A stretch of 9,922 bases of DNA. It comes from Arcobacter sp. UBA7394. GTDB lineage: Bacteria; Campylobacterota; Campylobacteria; Campylobacterales; Arcobacteraceae. Of the stretch, positions 1-5,708 are shown in pieces. The stretch spans positions 1,524 through 11,445 of the forward strand of contig DKNG01000149.1 of the NCBI GenBank assembly GCA_002470185.1, in the 5' to 3' direction. Below the pieces are notes generated by a model. That model was not told the origin of the DNA. It was given only the letters and a program-made list of their open reading frames with translations, and did no database searches. The first letter of the stretch is position 1, and each line of letters begins with the position of its first letter. A program made the translations under genes and the position numbers.

Positions 1-839
1 TATTTAATACAGCAAGTGTAAATGTATCACAAGTTCATTATGATGAAGATGATACAAAAAAATTACAAAGTGCTAGTGCAATTTCTACTATTATTCACCC
101 AAAGAATCCAAATGTTCCATCAATTCATATCCATATCTCTTTAACAAAACTAAGAGATGGAGGAGCTTATTGGAGAGTTATGGCTGATTTAAATCCTAGT
201 ATTATAAATGAAGAAGATAAAAATATTTTTGATAAAGCTATTGAAGATTTAGCTGGTTCCACTTATGAAGAGGGAGTAAAACAAGGTAATAAATACTTTA
301 ATATTCCAGTACTTAATAGACATAGAGGGGTTAGTCACTTTTATTTAGAAAACTATAAAACATCTAATAAAGAAGAAGATTCATCTTTTGCTTTAAAATT
401 TGGAGAAGGAGTTATTGATACATATATTGATATTATAAATAATGCTTTCAAAACTAGAAAAGAATTTTCAGTACAAGATATAAAAGCTCAACTTGATTAT
501 CATACTTTATATTTATTCCAAGTATTGACTTTAGATAGAGGTACAACTTCTGGATTATTAATTCATTCACAAAATGATGTTGGTATTATGGGTTCACTTC
601 CTACTTTTGTAAATAAAAAACTATTAGAATCTTGGTCTTCTAAAGTAGAAAAACCACAAGATGAATTAGTTAAAAGTTTAGCAAATGCTTTAAATACACA
701 AGGTTGTGTAGATGTTAAAACAAAAGAAAAACTAGCTTCAATTGTAAGAGAACATTACAAAAAATATCCAGAAGCTTTAAGTATGCAAGCAAGTGGAAAT
801 ACTATTCCTTCAACGGTATCAAATCACGAGAAAAAATAG
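1..839 (+). CDS. hemF: Coproporphyrinogen III oxidase, oxygen-dependent type (HemF-like), 5' end missing
   Basis: The frame is open from the left edge (first full codon at base 3) to TAG at 837-839, giving 278 residues of a protein whose start lies outside the window. HemF oxidatively decarboxylates coproporphyrinogen III to protoporphyrinogen IX in the cytoplasm, using oxygen, in heme synthesis. Seen here: SQVHYD (compare SHVHG in E. coli HemF), HPKNPNVP followed by a histidine, RHRGVSHFYLENY, GEGVIDTYIDII, and LDRGTTSGLL followed by GSLPTFV. All fall in HemF order. By alignment from memory, the histidines equivalent to E. coli His96 (bases 96-98) and His106 (126-128) are present, while those equivalent to His145 and His175 are not. 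The GGGFDLTP signature is reduced to MADLNPS. A tail of about 45 extra residues follows the usual C-terminus. The ATG at 180 is internal, since homology continues upstream of it. A HemF paralogue with altered activity is possible. Confidence 0.85.
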   Translation, partial: FNTASVNVSQVHYDEDDTKKLQSASAISTIIHPKNPNVPSIHIHISLTKLRDGGAYWRVMADLNPSIINEEDKNIFDKAIEDLAGSTYEEGVKQGNKYFNIPVLNRHRGVSHFYLENYKTSNKEEDSSFALKFGEGVIDTYIDIINNAFKTRKEFSVQDIKAQLDYHTLYLFQVLTLDRGTTSGLLIHSQNDVGIMGSLPTFVNKKLLESWSSKVEKPQDELVKSLANALNTQGCVDVKTKEKLASIVREHYKKYPEALSMQASGNTIPSTVSNHEKK

Positions 840-843
840 TTAA

Positions 844-874
844 AATAGACTAGTAACTCTTTTACTAGTCTATT
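844..874. terminator. Bidirectional terminator hairpin between hemF and the arsR-type gene
   Basis: A perfect 13-bp inverted repeat (844-856 with 862-874) encloses a 5-base CTCTT loop. On the minus strand the stem runs straight into TTTTAACTATTTTTT, a good U tract, so it is mainly the terminator of the minus-strand regulator. The tail on the plus strand is weak. The stop codon of the regulator (870-872) lies inside the stem. Confidence 0.8.
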
Positions 875-1160
875 CAAATCCTACACAACACTGATCTTTT
901 AGCTGTTCAACAACCGTGTTTAAAACATCAAAGTTTGCAATGCAATGTAAGGTTCTACCTTCTCTCTTTTGTATTACCAAATCTGCTGATATTAGTTTTG
1001 TTATGTGATGAGAAAGTGTTGATCCTGGGACATTAAGTCTTTCTTGAATTGAACCTACTGGCATTCCCTCTTTTCCTGCTTTTACAAGAAGTTTAAAAAC
1101 CTTTAATCTTGTAATATTTCCAAGTTCTGCTAAACATTTTGATAATTGTTCATCATTCAT
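870..1160 (-). CDS. ArsR/SmtB-family transcriptional repressor with C-terminal Cys-Cys
   Basis: A 96-residue single-domain winged-helix regulator. Residues 12-30 (ELGNITRLKVFKLLVKAGK) form the typical ArsR opening helices. Residues 33-58 (PVGSIQERLNV, then STLSHHITKL) form the helix-turn-helix, and 60-77 the wing. The cysteines are C9, C73, C91 and C92. The C-terminal CC resembles the subgroup ending in NCC that includes As(III)-binding regulators such as that of Acidithiobacillus ferrooxidans, so a thiol-based sensor is likely. The start at 1160 is supported by GGAAA about 7 bases upstream. The gene is divergent from a small gene plus a YeeE/YedE transporter, which it probably represses in response to a sulfur species or thiophilic metal. 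It also probably represses itself: TATTTCCATA, one arm of the palindrome at 1244-1267, recurs at 1164-1173 over its own ribosome binding site. The ligand cannot be read from the sequence. Confidence 0.9.
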   Translation of the reverse strand: MNDEQLSKCLAELGNITRLKVFKLLVKAGKEGMPVGSIQERLNVPGSTLSHHITKLISADLVIQKREGRTLHCIANFDVLNTVVEQLKDQCCVGFE

Positions 1161-1163
1161 TTA

Positions 1164-1173
1164 TATTTCCATA
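1164..1173. promoter_or_regulatory. Operator half-site at the start of the ArsR-type gene
   Basis: TATTTCCATA here is identical to 10 bases of the left arm of the palindrome at 1244-1267. It overlaps the ribosome binding site of the regulator. The matching second arm is degenerate (about 5 of 10 positions). This suggests an autoregulatory secondary site, by inference from ArsR-family habits. Confidence 0.4.
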
Positions 1174-1192
1174 ATTCTAAATTTAAAGAAAT

Positions 1193-1223
1193 ATTATACC
1201 TTTAATTTATTAAATTGATTATA
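1193..1223 (-). promoter_or_regulatory. Two candidate -10 boxes for the ArsR-type gene
   Basis: Read on the minus strand, TATAAT occurs at 1223-1218 and again at 1198-1193. Neither has a convincing -35, as is normal for Campylobacterota housekeeping promoters. The upstream one would place the palindrome at 1244-1267 across its -35 region, consistent with repression. Confidence 0.45.
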
Positions 1224-1243
1224 TGAAATCTTATATATTGGCT

Positions 1244-1267
1244 TTATTTCCATATCTATGGAAATAA
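1244..1267. promoter_or_regulatory. Perfect palindrome, candidate ArsR-family operator
   Basis: The 11-bp arms TTATTTCCATA and TATGGAAATAA are exact reverse complements around a TC spacer. The site lies in the 176-bp gap between the divergent ArsR-type and orf84-yeeE transcription units. Size, symmetry and position fit a dimeric winged-helix repressor. One arm recurs near the start of the repressor gene. It sits upstream of the plus-strand -10 (1305-1310), near -50 to -75, so either a second plus promoter exists or the site mainly controls the minus-strand promoter. Confidence 0.65.
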
Positions 1268-1304
1268 GTATTCTTAATACCTATTTTATTTATATTTATT
1301 TTGT

Positions 1305-1310
1305 TATAAT
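1305..1310 (+). promoter_or_regulatory. -10 box TATAAT for the small gene and yeeE
   Basis: A perfect TATAAT follows a T-rich tract (ATTTATTTTGT) and lies 26 bases before the start codon at 1337. Expected transcription start is near 1317. A ribosome binding site (AGGG at 1327-1330) follows. Confidence 0.6.
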
Positions 1311-1336
1311 TCAAAAAAATAAATATAGGGTTAATC

Positions 1337-1591
1337 ATGAATCAAATAAAAACATTAGAAGACTTATTAAGAAATGACGTATTAATTGAAGTAAATGAAA
1401 ATATAAATGAACTAATAAAATCTGGAACTAGTAAGAAAGCTAAAAAAGATGAATTAAAATATATGGAAGAAGTTAGAAACTACTTTGAAGAAGTTCTAAA
1501 AGATATTGAAAACAACACTTTATCTCAAGAAGATGCTATTGATATCTTAGAAGGACTTGAAGATATGAGAGCTGAAAACCAAGAAGTATAA
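1337..1591 (+). CDS. Small helical protein of unknown function, first gene of the yeeE unit
   Basis: I do not recognise this 84-residue protein. It is acidic to neutral, has no cysteine, histidine, tryptophan or membrane segment, and is predicted from composition to be almost all helix. The heptad-like stretch at about residues 35-80 (KKDELKYMEEVRNYFEEVLKDI onwards) could form a coiled coil or helical bundle. AGGG at 1327-1330 supports the ATG. Its stop (1589-1591) is separated by a single base from the ATG of the YeeE/YedE gene, so the two are almost certainly co-transcribed and translationally coupled. The arrangement suggests an accessory or chaperone-like partner of the transporter or of its cargo. 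It is not a TusA or rhodanese protein, since it lacks the catalytic cysteine of those families. Function remains unknown. Confidence 0.8.
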   Translation: MNQIKTLEDLLRNDVLIEVNENINELIKSGTSKKAKKDELKYMEEVRNYFEEVLKDIENNTLSQEDAIDILEGLEDMRAENQEV

Positions 1592-1592
1592 A

Positions 1593-2672
1593 ATGCTTGA
1601 ATTAGAAACTTATGAGATAATAAACCTTTTAGGATTAATAATTGGTATTATTTTTGGAATGGTTGCACAAAAAAAACAGTTTTGTTTTAGCGGATCAATC
1701 AAAGATTATATTTTAACAAAATCTACAAAAAGAGCATCTTCAGTAATTATGGCAATGATAGTAGCAATAATAGCTACTACACTTATGTCAAATCATTTTG
1801 AAGTTGATTTAAGTGAATCTGTATACCTAAGAGAAAATCTTAATTATGCAACAATCATCCTTGGTGGTGCAATGTTTGGTGTTGGTATGATGGTAGCAGA
1901 TGGCTGTGGGAATAGACATTTAATCAAATTTGCACAAGGAGATTCAAACTCTTTGATTGCATTAATTTTTATTGGGATTTTTGCATTTGCAACAAGTAAA
2001 GGTCTTATACATGGTATTCTTGATCCAATTGTGGCAAATGAAACCTTAATTAGTATTTCATCTTATATTCAAAATGTACAAATGAATGTATATCTTATAG
2101 TTGGATTATTAGTAGTAATTTTAATGTATTTTCTGAAAAAAACAAAAAGAGTTCTTAGTCTATTTGATGGGGCTATTATTGGTTTATTAGTTGCAGCATC
2201 TTGGTATGTTACTGGCGTAATGGGTGAAGATAGCTTAGAGCGTGAAATTGCATTAACTGGAATTACTTTTGTATACCCAACTGCTAAATCTTTTGAACTA
2301 TTTAGTTTTTATGAAGTAAATGAATTAACATTTAGTATTAGTTTAATTATTGGGGTAATACTTGGTGCATTTTCAATGTCAAAAATGAATAAACAATTTA
2401 GTTTTGGATGTACAGCTAACCAAAATATAAATAGAGCAAAATACAACATGATAGGTGGTGCTTTAATGGGTACTGGTGGAATGTTATCTATTGGTTGTAC
2501 TGTTGGACAAGGTCTTACAGGACTTTCAACTTTAGCATTTGCATCAGCTTTAGCAATAATATCTATTTTTGTATCAGCCTATATAGCCGCTGTTATTTTA
2601 AACAAACGAGATAAACTTCCTATGTGTTTTATCTTCGATTGGGATGATAATACACCTGATTACCAAATTTAA
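1593..2672 (+). CDS. YeeE/YedE-family transporter, probable thiosulfate/sulfur-compound importer
   Basis: A 359-residue integral membrane protein of the DUF395/Sulf_transp family; characterised members (TsuA/YeeE) take up thiosulfate across the inner membrane by passing it along conserved cysteines. It has roughly nine to ten hydrophobic segments and the internal pseudo-repeat of the family. The first half has QFCFSG (C31) and GVGMMVADGCGN (C105); the second has FSFGCTAN (C273) and GTGGMLSIGCTVGQG (C302), with glycine-rich helices before C105 and C302. A last cysteine, C345, lies in the cytoplasmic tail PMCFIFDWDD. Its start overlaps the end of the upstream small gene region by a one-base gap and has only a weak ribosome binding site, implying coupling. 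Control by the divergent ArsR-type regulator is likely. No TsuB/TusA or rhodanese partner is next to it. Thiosulfate is the family precedent; selenium or other sulfur species cannot be excluded. Confidence 0.88.
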   Translation: MLELETYEIINLLGLIIGIIFGMVAQKKQFCFSGSIKDYILTKSTKRASSVIMAMIVAIIATTLMSNHFEVDLSESVYLRENLNYATIILGGAMFGVGMMVADGCGNRHLIKFAQGDSNSLIALIFIGIFAFATSKGLIHGILDPIVANETLISISSYIQNVQMNVYLIVGLLVVILMYFLKKTKRVLSLFDGAIIGLLVAASWYVTGVMGEDSLEREIALTGITFVYPTAKSFELFSFYEVNELTFSISLIIGVILGAFSMSKMNKQFSFGCTANQNINRAKYNMIGGALMGTGGMLSIGCTVGQGLTGLSTLAFASALAIISIFVSAYIAAVILNKRDKLPMCFIFDWDDNTPDYQI

Positions 2673-2699
2673 AAGTATCCTTTTTAGGGTACTTTTAAA
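2668..2699. terminator. Bidirectional terminator holding both stop codons (yeeE / diguanylate cyclase)
   Basis: A 13-bp stem (2668-2680 with 2687-2699, one T-G pair) carries a loop of TTTTTA. The stop codon of yeeE (2670-2672) is in the left arm and that of the minus-strand cyclase (2695-2697) in the right arm. The AT-rich outer stem acts in place of a separate U tract. Confidence 0.7.
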
Positions 2700-3576
2700 C
2701 CTCTTTAAAAACTTCTACTCGATTTCTTCCTAGTTTTTTAGCGTTATACAAAGCAATATCTGCTTTTTTAACAAAACTTTCTAAACAAATATTTTCGCCA
2801 CTTGAATATAATCCAATACTTATAGTAATTTTATTTACTATTTCAAAGCTATATGAAGAGATAAGAAGTTTTAATTTATTAGCAATTGTTAAAGCGTTTA
2901 GTTCTTTAGTATTTGGAAGAAGTAAAATAAACTCTTCCCCTCCCCATCTAGCAAAAGTATCAGAAACTCTTATTGATTGAGCTAATATATCTGTAATTTC
3001 TTTTAATATTTTATCACCAATATCATGTCCAAAATTATCATTAACATTTTTGAAAAAATCAATATCTATAAGAAGCAAAGATAAAAATGTATTATCTCTA
3101 TTTTGCTTATGTTGCTCCTTATCAAATAAAATCTCAAACATATGCCTATTATAAATACCTGTTAGAGAATCTGTTGTAGCCATAGTTTTTAATTGTTCTT
3201 GCATTTTATATCTTTCACCAATATCTCGAGCAACACTTATTACAAGTTTTTCATCATTTAATATAAATATTTGGCTTCGTATTTCAACTGGAATTATTGA
3301 ACAATCTTTTCTTTTATGATTTATTTCAAAAGTAACAAAACCTTCTTCTTTCATCTTTGAAATATTCTTCTTCATTTTTAAGATTGATTCTTCATCCATT
3401 GGTGCATCTAAATCTTTTACATGCATACTCAAAAGTTCTTCTTCAGAATATCCTCTACTCTCATAGGCTTCTTTATTTACATAGATAAATTTTCCATTTA
3501 AATCATGTACAAAAATAGAGTCAGACATATAATCAAGTATTATAGATTGCATTTGCAGTTTGTTTAAGTCATTCAT
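2695..3576 (-). CDS. PAS-GGDEF diguanylate cyclase
   Basis: A 293-residue cytoplasmic signalling enzyme expected to make cyclic di-GMP from two GTP. Residues about 10-125 form a PAS sensor (SDSIFVHDLNGKFIYVN, then the PAC-like segment VARDIGERYKMQEQLK). Residues 130-293 form the GGDEF domain: TDSLTGIYNR at 135-144, metal-binding D171 in DIDFFK, NDNFGHDIGD, and the active-site loop GGEEF at 212-216. An inhibitory I-site RVSD at 203-206 lies five residues before it, so product inhibition is likely. It has no transmembrane segment and no EAL domain. The ATG at 3576 lacks a ribosome binding site. Instead an extended -10 (TGCTAGAAT) ends seven bases before it, suggesting a leaderless message. PAS ligand unknown. 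The gene is monocistronic and shares a terminator hairpin with yeeE. Confidence 0.93.
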   Translation of the reverse strand: MNDLNKLQMQSIILDYMSDSIFVHDLNGKFIYVNKEAYESRGYSEEELLSMHVKDLDAPMDEESILKMKKNISKMKEEGFVTFEINHKRKDCSIIPVEIRSQIFILNDEKLVISVARDIGERYKMQEQLKTMATTDSLTGIYNRHMFEILFDKEQHKQNRDNTFLSLLLIDIDFFKNVNDNFGHDIGDKILKEITDILAQSIRVSDTFARWGGEEFILLLPNTKELNALTIANKLKLLISSYSFEIVNKITISIGLYSSGENICLESFVKKADIALYNAKKLGRNRVEVFKEV

Positions 3577-3583
3577 AGTAAGG

Positions 3584-3592
3584 ATTCTAGCA
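3584..3592 (-). promoter_or_regulatory. Extended -10 directly before the cyclase start (leaderless promoter candidate)
   Basis: Read on the minus strand, TGCTAGAAT ends at 3584 and is followed by CCTTACT and then the ATG at 3576. Transcription would begin at or within a base of the ATG. The absence of any purine-rich ribosome binding site upstream fits this. Confidence 0.5.
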
Positions 3593-3701
3593 TATTAATC
3601 TTTAGTTATATAGTAAAGTATAAAGTTTCATTATGATAATTTTTTATAAATAAAGCAAGTATTTTTTAAAGTATCCATAAAATGATTTAGTATTAATATT
3701 G

Positions 3702-3707
3702 TATACT
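3702..3707 (+). promoter_or_regulatory. -10 box TATACT for the Panacea-domain gene
   Basis: TATACT follows the AT-rich run TATTAATATTG and lies 26 bases before the TTG start at 3734. No clear -35 is seen. Confidence 0.5.
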
Positions 3708-3733
3708 TCAGCAATTAAATAAAAGGAAATTGC

Positions 3734-4228
3734 TTGAATATAGATATTACAAAAATAGCAAATGTGATTTTGTATATGTTACACAAAGAAGTAGACCATT
3801 TAAACGATAAAAAGCTATCAATTATGCTTTTCTTAATGGACTACAATCATCAAAAATTTTGCGAAAAAAAAATATTTAACGAAGAATATGTAAAAAGTGC
3901 TAGAAACCCTGAGCCACTTTTAATTGCTGAGTTATTTGATATTATTGCAAACGAAGAAGACTTAGATGAAGAAGATGAAAGACTTTTTCTTATTCAAGAG
4001 TTATTAGACTATTTAGATATTGAAGTGATTAAAAAGAAAAACTTTATTGAATTAAAATTTATTCAAATGGAAGAAGAATTTGATGAATCACTTTTTGATA
4101 AAGATGAAATGAAAACAATACATAAAATTGTTTCTGAACATAAACAAACATCTGCAAGAAATATTGCAAATGTATGCTTTCAAATTGAAGACGTTAGAAA
4201 TACACCAAAAGGTGAAGTAATTATCTAA
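3734..4228 (+). CDS. Panacea/SocA-like (DUF4065) domain protein
   Basis: A 164-residue soluble helical protein. The first 75 residues follow the Panacea pattern: an initial helix ITKIANVILYMLHK, then LSIMLFLMDYNHQKFCEKKIFNEEYVKSARNP, matching the family's short helix-rich core (typically KLQKLLYYAQ...W...G). Panacea proteins act as antitoxins that neutralise varied toxins, or as proteolytic adaptors such as Caulobacter SocA. The rest of the protein is strongly acidic (NEEDLDEEDERLF) and unfamiliar. The start codon is TTG: AAAGGAAA at 3722-3729 is placed correctly for it, and no in-frame ATG lies nearby. No toxin-like gene is adjacent; the next gene, 39 bases downstream on the same strand, encodes a SlyD-like prolyl isomerase with its own ribosome binding site. 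It may therefore be a housekeeping Panacea homologue rather than half of a toxin-antitoxin pair. Family assignment is by pattern and moderately sure. Confidence 0.65.
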   Translation: MNIDITKIANVILYMLHKEVDHLNDKKLSIMLFLMDYNHQKFCEKKIFNEEYVKSARNPEPLLIAELFDIIANEEDLDEEDERLFLIQELLDYLDIEVIKKKNFIELKFIQMEEEFDESLFDKDEMKTIHKIVSEHKQTSARNIANVCFQIEDVRNTPKGEVII

Positions 4229-4267
4229 TACACTTGGATATAACGAAATTAAATCATAAGGACAAAC

Positions 4268-4687
4268 ATGGCAATTAAAAAAGATCAAACTGTAGAAATG
4301 AACTATGAACTTAAAATCAATGAAGAAATGATTGAAGATAACATGGATAGTGAATCTATAAAATTTGTATATGGAACTGGACAAATTATCCCAGGATTAG
4401 AGTCTAGAATCGAAGATATGAATGCAGGTGAATCAAAAACTATTAATGTTCCTTCAAATGAAGCTTATGGTGAATACGATGAAGCTTTATCACAAATTCT
4501 ACCTATTGAAGAATTTGAAGGTATCGACCTTGAAATTGGTATGGTATTAGAAGGTGAAGAAGAGAATCAAGAAGTAATAAGAGCTACTGTTACAGAAGTA
4601 ACAAATGATGATGTTACTGTTGATTACAACCATCCTCTTGCTGGTTGTGACTTAGAATTTACAATACTTATTAAATCAATTTCATAA
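4268..4687 (+). CDS. SlyD-like FKBP-type peptidyl-prolyl isomerase, copy 1
   Basis: A 139-residue cytoplasmic protein of the SlyD type: a split FKBP domain (residues about 1-68 and 115-139) with an inserted chaperone flap between. Landmarks are VEMNYELKI, then GTGQIIPGLESRIEDMNAGE (around 36-55), NEAYGEYD (64-71), and NHPLAGCDLEFTI (121-133). Such proteins catalyse cis-trans isomerisation of prolyl bonds and assist folding. The His/Cys-rich nickel-binding tail of E. coli SlyD is absent. AAGGA precedes the ATG. It lies 39 bases after the Panacea-domain gene and may be co-transcribed with it. A second copy of exactly the same length lies at 6765-7184; 69 of 139 positions are identical by hand count. 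Here Cys127 replaces the lysine usual in NHPLAGK. Confidence 0.92.
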   Translation: MAIKKDQTVEMNYELKINEEMIEDNMDSESIKFVYGTGQIIPGLESRIEDMNAGESKTINVPSNEAYGEYDEALSQILPIEEFEGIDLEIGMVLEGEEENQEVIRATVTEVTNDDVTVDYNHPLAGCDLEFTILIKSIS

Positions 4688-4694
4688 TAAAATA

Positions 4695-4730
4695 TTCAAT
4701 AATATTTCATTTTTTTGAAATATTGTTGAA
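4695..4730 (+). terminator. Hairpin after SlyD copy 1
   Basis: A 15-bp AT-rich stem (4695-4709 with 4716-4730, one T-G pair) has a loop of six T. It starts 8 bases after the stop codon. There is no T tract after the stem, so termination is plausible but not certain. Confidence 0.5.
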
Positions 4731-4903
4731 ATCCACTCTCAAAAACAAACTTTAAAACTACAATATTTACGTAATTACAAAAATCACATAAAAATCACAA
4801 AACGACATATTCATGGGCTTTATAACATTATTTATTTTTTATAGATGTTACTACTAACGTTATAAGAATTTATTTTTTTATTTAATATTAAGTATTTATT
4901 TCC
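4731..4903. other. AT-rich intergenic stretch with no gene seen
   Basis: This is the body of the longest gap in the window (4688-4963). I find no open frame with a ribosome binding site. TTATAAC at 4820-4826 and GTTATAA at 4859-4865 are exact inverted copies 32 bases apart, and AATCACA recurs near 4783 and 4793. Either could be a weak regulator site. No small RNA can be supported. Confidence 0.3.
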
Positions 4904-4931
4904 TATATTTTCAATAATGATTATCAATACA
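4904..4931 (+). promoter_or_regulatory. -10 box and Fur-box-like operator
   Basis: TATATT at 4904-4909 is a plausible -10. Immediately downstream, 4913-4931 (AATAATGATTATCAATACA) matches the 19-base Fur consensus GATAATGATAATCATTATC at 14 positions by hand count, with the core ATAATGAT and ATCA intact. Placement over the expected transcription start would block initiation when iron is replete. The gene at 4964 would then be induced by iron limitation. Confidence 0.55.
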
Positions 4932-4963
4932 AATCATAAAAAGAAACATAACTAAGGAAATAT

Positions 4964-5584
4964 ATGTCTGCGAACATAACAATCGATTCTGAAAAAGAAC
5001 ACCTAAATATGCTAATGAAATTTACATTAGTTTTCATCTGTACTACAATCTATACATATGTAAGATACATCGTATATGGTAATGTAAACCCAACACATTT
5101 ACCTGTATTTTTATTCAATAAATCAATGTCAATGGTATCTGTTGTATACTGTTTTATCGCTGCTGTTCACTATGGATTATTAAAAAGTCACATTAGTAAA
5201 GTAAAAGCATGGGGAACTGCATCTTTACATAGTGCTTATCTTCATATTTTATTATCACTAAGTATTTTTGGTAATGCATACTATGGTAAGTTTTTTGATG
5301 GAAGTAAATTATCTTTAAGTGGAGAATTAATTATATTCTCTGGATTAATAGCTATTTATTGTTTCTGGTTAATTAATAAAACTAACTATGTTAAGATTTA
5401 TACTTTACAAATATTAGCTTCATTATTTATTATTATTCACTTAGTAGTAATGGGATTAAGTGGTTGGCTAAAAGTTGCTAAATGGCATGGTGGATTACCT
5501 CCAATTTCATTAGTAAGTGTGACATTTGCCGTAATTGCATTAGTTTTATTCTTTATAAAAAGAGATAAACTAGAAAGCAAGTAA
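4964..5584 (+). CDS. Six-helix membrane protein with buried histidines, possible heme/ferric-reductase-like protein
   Basis: A 206-residue integral inner-membrane protein. Hydrophobic segments fall at about 15-37, 55-72, 85-105, 119-138, 143-165 and 180-198, followed by a short basic tail. Histidines H69, H89, H94 and H159 lie in or at the ends of helices 2, 3 and 5, with H175 in the following loop. This layout recalls the heme-binding cores of the ferric reductase-like/YedZ (MsrQ) group, which are of similar size, but I cannot confirm the family from any signature. AAGGAA at 4955-4959 supports the ATG. The Fur-box-like element overlapping its promoter suggests a role in iron acquisition, for example electron transfer to ferric iron. 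It is monocistronic, with a hairpin about 30 bases after the stop. Six-helix family and heme binding are inference. Confidence 0.75.
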   Translation: MSANITIDSEKEHLNMLMKFTLVFICTTIYTYVRYIVYGNVNPTHLPVFLFNKSMSMVSVVYCFIAAVHYGLLKSHISKVKAWGTASLHSAYLHILLSLSIFGNAYYGKFFDGSKLSLSGELIIFSGLIAIYCFWLINKTNYVKIYTLQILASLFIIIHLVVMGLSGWLKVAKWHGGLPPISLVSVTFAVIALVLFFIKRDKLESK

Positions 5585-5613
5585 CTATATAATTCTTTAA
5601 TAAATACATAATC

Positions 5614-5641
5614 ATGAGTTTGCATTTTTATGCAGGCTCAT
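5614..5641 (+). terminator. Hairpin terminator after the six-helix membrane protein
   Basis: A 12-bp stem (5614-5625 with 5630-5641, two G-T pairs) has a TTTT loop. It is followed by a pyrimidine-rich run (TCTCTTATCTCTC) rather than a pure T tract. Confidence 0.6.
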
Positions 5642-5675
5642 TCTCTTATCTCTCAATCATTCTACAATTTTTTTG

Positions 5676-5681
5676 TATACT
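5676..5681 (+). promoter_or_regulatory. -10 box TATACT for the secreted charged protein
   Basis: TATACT preceded by seven T and a G gives the usual T-rich plus -10 promoter of this lineage. Expected transcription start is near 5688, 21 bases before the ATG, with AAAGGAG between. Confidence 0.55.
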
Positions 5682-5708
5682 TAAGCCATAAAATAAAAGG
5701 AGTTACCT

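Noticed and set aside
4088..4384. Minus-strand open frame of 98 codons across the end of the Panacea gene and start of SlyD copy 1
   Set aside because: It overlaps two well-supported plus-strand genes, has no ribosome binding site, and its F/I/Y-rich translation is the antisense of A-rich coding sequence.
3734..4687. Panacea gene plus SlyD copy 1 as a toxin-antitoxin pair
   Set aside because: The downstream protein is a full SlyD-like prolyl isomerase with a clear paralogue in the window and no toxin-like features.
4731..4903. A small RNA or riboswitch in the longest intergenic gap
   Set aside because: Only a 7-bp inverted repeat with a 32-base loop and AT-rich tracts are seen; no compact conserved-looking fold or terminator pair.
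5437..5625. Minus-strand open frame of 62 codons inside the six-helix membrane protein
   Set aside because: It is antisense to a strongly supported membrane protein gene and runs through the terminator hairpin at 5614-5641; no promoter or ribosome binding site.
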